Shown: piece after piece, positions 61,072-64,000 of the stretch
How the letters are laid out: each line of letters starts with the position of its first letter
Numbering within the stretch: position 1 is the stretch's first letter
NCBI GenBank assembly: GCA_013289955.1
Contig: JABCYZ010000014.1
Span: 62,001 to 126,000, forward strand
DNA: 64,000 nt
DNA from: Acidobacteriota bacterium
GTDB lineage: Bacteria > Acidobacteriota > Terriglobia > Acidiferrales > UBA7541
Direction: 5' to 3'
Program-made: the position numbers and the translations under genes
The notes under the pieces: model-generated
Told to the model about the DNA's origin: nothing
Database searches by the model: none
Seen by the model: the letters and a program-made list of their open reading frames with translations, nothing else

Positions 61072-62331
61072 ATGGTTTCTTCTCTAGGGGGTCGAATTTG
61101 CGGTTTTTTCCTGCTGCTTGCGACGAGCTACTGTGCAGTCGCTCAGGAAGAAATGGACTCCGCGTTCGTCACCGTCGTGGTTTCGGACACGTTGGGCGGT
61201 GCAATCCCCAACGCACGGGTACGTATTCTTGAACGTTCATCGGGGAACGAGAAAGACCAAGTGACGGGTGAAACTGGAAACGCAACGGTCAAACTCCAAT
61301 CAGGGACGTTCGACTTGAGCGTGACAAGTCCCGGCTTCGTGGTCTCAATGATGCGTGGTGTGAAAGTCAAACCCGGCGAACATCAAAGGATCAACGTCGT
61401 TCTTAAAGTATTAGTCTACGATTGCTGCATCGACTTCGTCGATCCCGTCGAAGCTATTGAGCCAGAGAAAGCTAAACTCGGCGAGCTGAAGGAACCGACC
61501 GAGCGGATCGCGTCTCCTACACCTGTTGAAAACTCACAAATTCAGATTAAAACGGAAGACCATTCCTGCGAAGGTCAATCCGACTGGGAAACCCCAGCAT
61601 GTCAGAGTGCTTGGCAGACAAACATTTCAGTGGTGTTCCTCGGTCTTGCAACCGACGTGCGCCAAGAGGATGTTCCCATCATTCTCGACGGAAAAAATGA
61701 ACACACTATGCGACTGCAAGTTACGTTTCAAGTGAATGAATCATTTATAGGGGTGCCAGAGAAAGTCGTGACTGTAACTTCAGGTGGTGACCTGTGCGGT
61801 TACCCGTTTTCAAAAGGACACAAATATCTCGTCTACGGACGACGACTGGGGAACGGAGAGGTGTATGTGAGTATCTCTTCTTCAACAAAATGGGCGAAGG
61901 ATGCCGCTAATGATTTGAAATACCTTCGTGGGCTTCCGATGGCTCCGCACGGAGCCACGATACATGGAACTGTATTTCGATTCACAGGCCCAGAGAATCC
62001 CAGAACCATGTCGATCAGGCGGGCAATTCCAGAGGTGGGTCAGAAGGTCGAAATTCATGGGACAAGTCAGAATTATGACACGACCGTCGATAGTCACGGG
62101 AACTTCAAGATCACTGGCCTACCGCCAGGTCGTTATGCAGTTTTGTTAAAGTCGGATGGAGAAGTCTATACTTCACAGCCACTGAAATCCACAACGGTCG
62201 ATGTAGCGGACAAAGGATGTGCCCGGTTTTTCTTCTGGATTGACCCGTTCGTGAAAAACAAATCAGAGAATAATGAGGATAGGCAACACGCGCCCCCCAC
62301 TCAGAATCCGAAGGCAGAAGACCATCCTTAG
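61072..62331 (+). CDS. Exported protein with two carboxypeptidase-regulatory-like domains (419 aa)
   Basis: Signal peptide at about 1-25 (FFLLLATSYCAVAQEE). A first beta-sandwich (about 28-115) reads VTVVVSDTLGGAIPNARVRI and SGTFDLSVTSPGFVVSMMRG, as in carboxypeptidase regulatory domains. The middle (about 165-300) has Cys residues (HSCEGQSDWETPACQSAWQ; GGDLCGYPFSKGHKYLVYGR) and reads like a TIMP/netrin-type fold, which is often found as a metal-free surface module. A second beta-sandwich (about 310-400) has GNFKITGLPPGRYAVLL. Role unknown. It is not part of the preceding operon. Confidence 0.7.
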   Translation: MVSSLGGRICGFFLLLATSYCAVAQEEMDSAFVTVVVSDTLGGAIPNARVRILERSSGNEKDQVTGETGNATVKLQSGTFDLSVTSPGFVVSMMRGVKVKPGEHQRINVVLKVLVYDCCIDFVDPVEAIEPEKAKLGELKEPTERIASPTPVENSQIQIKTEDHSCEGQSDWETPACQSAWQTNISVVFLGLATDVRQEDVPIILDGKNEHTMRLQVTFQVNESFIGVPEKVVTVTSGGDLCGYPFSKGHKYLVYGRRLGNGEVYVSISSSTKWAKDAANDLKYLRGLPMAPHGATIHGTVFRFTGPENPRTMSIRRAIPEVGQKVEIHGTSQNYDTTVDSHGNFKITGLPPGRYAVLLKSDGEVYTSQPLKSTTVDVADKGCARFFFWIDPFVKNKSENNEDRQHAPPTQNPKAEDHP

Positions 62332-62482
62332 CGGAGGTCACTCGAAATCGGACATACCCGTACTCTAGACTTTGATTCTGGATCGCAAAAAACCGTAAGA
62401 CAAAGATTCATTTGTGAGTGTTATAGACATTAATAATACTCTGTAGAATTCTATCCTTTGCGTTACATTAAGTTTTATACCA

Positions 62483-64000
62483 ATGAACCAGCTCCCTACG
62501 GCCATCAAGAACAGCCTTCGTGGAACGCGGGATATTTTCGCCACCGTGTCGTCAGTACGACCATTAGTGTCGGCTCGGCGCCTGAAAGAGCTCGCCGAGT
62601 GGTTGGCCACTTCAAGCCTACGCGCGCCCGCTTTCCACTACGGATTGCGGCCCCGTTCAATCTCTCATATTCGTCGCGAACGGCGAGTTTTGGAGGAACT
62701 TGATCATCCAGAATTGGAGCTGCATTGGGCGGGGAACTGGATACTAGCCCACAGGAAGACTGTCATCGAATACCTTGAACTACGAAGCGAGTACGAAGAA
62801 TTGCTAATGTCGACTGATGTTGATGCTTGCCTAAGAGCGCTGGATGCTATGGAAGCTAAGGTGGGACTATCTCAGTGGGGCGTCGATTCAAGACTATTTG
62901 CTCTCCAAAACGGGAAAGGACTTGAAAGCCAAAAGACGTTCCTAAAACAAATTCGTAGTCAGGGCAAGAATACTTATGTTGAGTTCTTTTCGTATTACAT
63001 AAGCGAACGAAATGAAGACACCACTAATCCGTTCAGCTTTCGAAGGAAGATCGCTAAGAGTGTTACCGAATGGATGAACATTCCGGCACTCCGAAATTAT
63101 GCCCTGTTCAAACTAACAGGTTTTTGTGACGGAAAGGCGAGTACCGTTGCGGATATCCTGAGATGGGAATTTACATCGCCAATCCTGGACTTGTACGAAA
63201 CCTTCATCAGCGTTGCAACGGTTTGCGCAGTGATTCGATCTGAGGTGCTAGGGGGTCTCACGAGGCTCCTCTTGGATCTGCAAGAGGAAATTGCCGATCC
63301 GAGGCTCTCGAAACTCGCATTTTTGCTGACTTCGGACCTGAAATACTTAGTCCCTTGCCCGATTCTCGAATCTGGCGACCTAGACCAATGGTGTACCGGA
63401 AATCAGTCAGCGCTAATCAATAAATACGAAAGCGGCTCGATACACGAAATAGAAGCTTTGCTAGCAGTTGCCGAGGCAGGAGTTGAAATCGGGGGTCATC
63501 TTACACATACCCACGGTTTACTCTCATCAAAGATCGTGCAAGCAGCGACGAAAATCGTGTCGAAGAAAGCTGGCGCAGAAGAGGCTCGTCTTGAATTGAT
63601 CCGAATGGGCGACAACGCGCCGTGGGCAAGCTTTGGCCCTAGCCTTTCGTTGTTCGCCAATTCACAGATGGATTCCGAAGCTGATTTGAACCGTCAAACA
63701 GGCACGATGGCCATGATTCGTGCGAAAACGGTCAACCCTTCCCACTTAGCTGTTGTGCCAGACAAAGTTAGGCAACAGTTCGCTGCGCTACTGGCTTCAC
63801 GTCTTCAAGATAGCGCAGCGCTCGCTCTTGGACGAATCCGGGCAGGCATGGAAGTGAATGAAACAGAGTGCGAAGCTATTTGGGAACCATTACGAAAATT
63901 GGCTGAAGCAGAGGCGGCATATTATTGCGGAGAATTCGAGAGAGCAGCAAGGCTTTCCACCGAAAATCTAGACAGGTATAGCTTCCCATTAAACAGGATG
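62483..64000 (+). CDS. Large hypothetical protein, N-terminal 506 residues (runs off the window)
   Basis: An open frame without stops from the ATG at 62483 to the last base. It begins MNQLPTAIKNSLRGTRDIFA. Recognisable by composition only: helical, rich in Leu, Glu and Arg, with LDAMEAKVGLSQWGVDSRLF, LQNGKGLESQKTFLKQIRSQ and FSYYISERNEDTTNPFSFRR in the middle. The pattern G-x-S-x-W..., ALQ-x-G-x-GLE-x-QK recalls proteins of accessory islands that I cannot name. GC is visibly lower (near 48% by eye) than the polysaccharide genes, which suggests a recent arrival. No domain was assigned. The 151 bp before it are AT-rich (TAATAATACT may be a -10 box). Confidence 0.7.
   Translation, partial: MNQLPTAIKNSLRGTRDIFATVSSVRPLVSARRLKELAEWLATSSLRAPAFHYGLRPRSISHIRRERRVLEELDHPELELHWAGNWILAHRKTVIEYLELRSEYEELLMSTDVDACLRALDAMEAKVGLSQWGVDSRLFALQNGKGLESQKTFLKQIRSQGKNTYVEFFSYYISERNEDTTNPFSFRRKIAKSVTEWMNIPALRNYALFKLTGFCDGKASTVADILRWEFTSPILDLYETFISVATVCAVIRSEVLGGLTRLLLDLQEEIADPRLSKLAFLLTSDLKYLVPCPILESGDLDQWCTGNQSALINKYESGSIHEIEALLAVAEAGVEIGGHLTHTHGLLSSKIVQAATKIVSKKAGAEEARLELIRMGDNAPWASFGPSLSLFANSQMDSEADLNRQTGTMAMIRAKTVNPSHLAVVPDKVRQQFAALLASRLQDSAALALGRIRAGMEVNETECEAIWEPLRKLAEAEAAYYCGEFERAARLSTENLDRYSFPLNRM

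Overview
The window looks like a chromosomal segment of an Acidobacteriota bacterium, probably class Terriglobia. This is inferred from about 58-60% GC by eye, very large FG-GAP/beta-helix secreted proteins, carboxypeptidase-regulatory-like exported proteins, a PAP2-Wzi double protein, multi-SLBB exporters and kinase-TPR proteins. No rRNA or tRNA gene was found to settle the placement.

Layout. 0-6 kb: tail of a PQQ-dependent dehydrogenase, a LuxR-type regulator, a secreted di-haem oxidoreductase with a strong terminator, and two coupled exported proteins. 6-8 kb: an island of very small minus-strand genes. 8-12 kb: an orphan hybrid histidine kinase and a small exported protein. 12-19 kb: a 1618-residue secreted FG-GAP/beta-helix protein and an HpnI/GT21-like glycosyltransferase. 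19-46.7 kb: a complete exopolysaccharide/capsule locus of the Wzx/Wzy type. It holds regulators, a 1169-aa SLBB export protein, PAP2-Wzi, Wzz, a NusG/RfaH paralogue, flippase, polymerase, glycosyltransferases, two sugar methyltransferases, a nucleotide-sugar cassette (two SDRs, a cupin and a WecB-type 2-epimerase), a WecA/TagO-type initiating transferase and rmlA-B-C-D. Remnants of glycosyltransferase genes show past remodelling.

46.9-53.2 kb: a nested mobile element. An IS66-family insertion sequence with matching ends and a perfect 8-bp target duplication carries a recombinase-in-trio (RIT) element, three overlapping tyrosine recombinase genes with inverted-repeat ends, inserted inside its tnpC. 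53.4-58.4 kb: a REC-GGDEF diguanylate cyclase and a Ser/Thr kinase-TPR protein, the latter flanked by decayed ends that resemble serine recombinase C-termini.

58.8-60.9 kb: the least understood module. Four genes are joined by three ATGA overlaps: an unknown 238-aa protein, a 42-aa membrane peptide, a HerA/FtsK-like P-loop ATPase of the size of small viral packaging ATPases, and a 44-aa peptide. A winged-helix-like regulator gene follows, and a palindrome plus a tandem repeat lies just upstream of the first gene. The last 1.5 kb holds the start of a large unknown protein, of visibly lower GC, that runs off the window.
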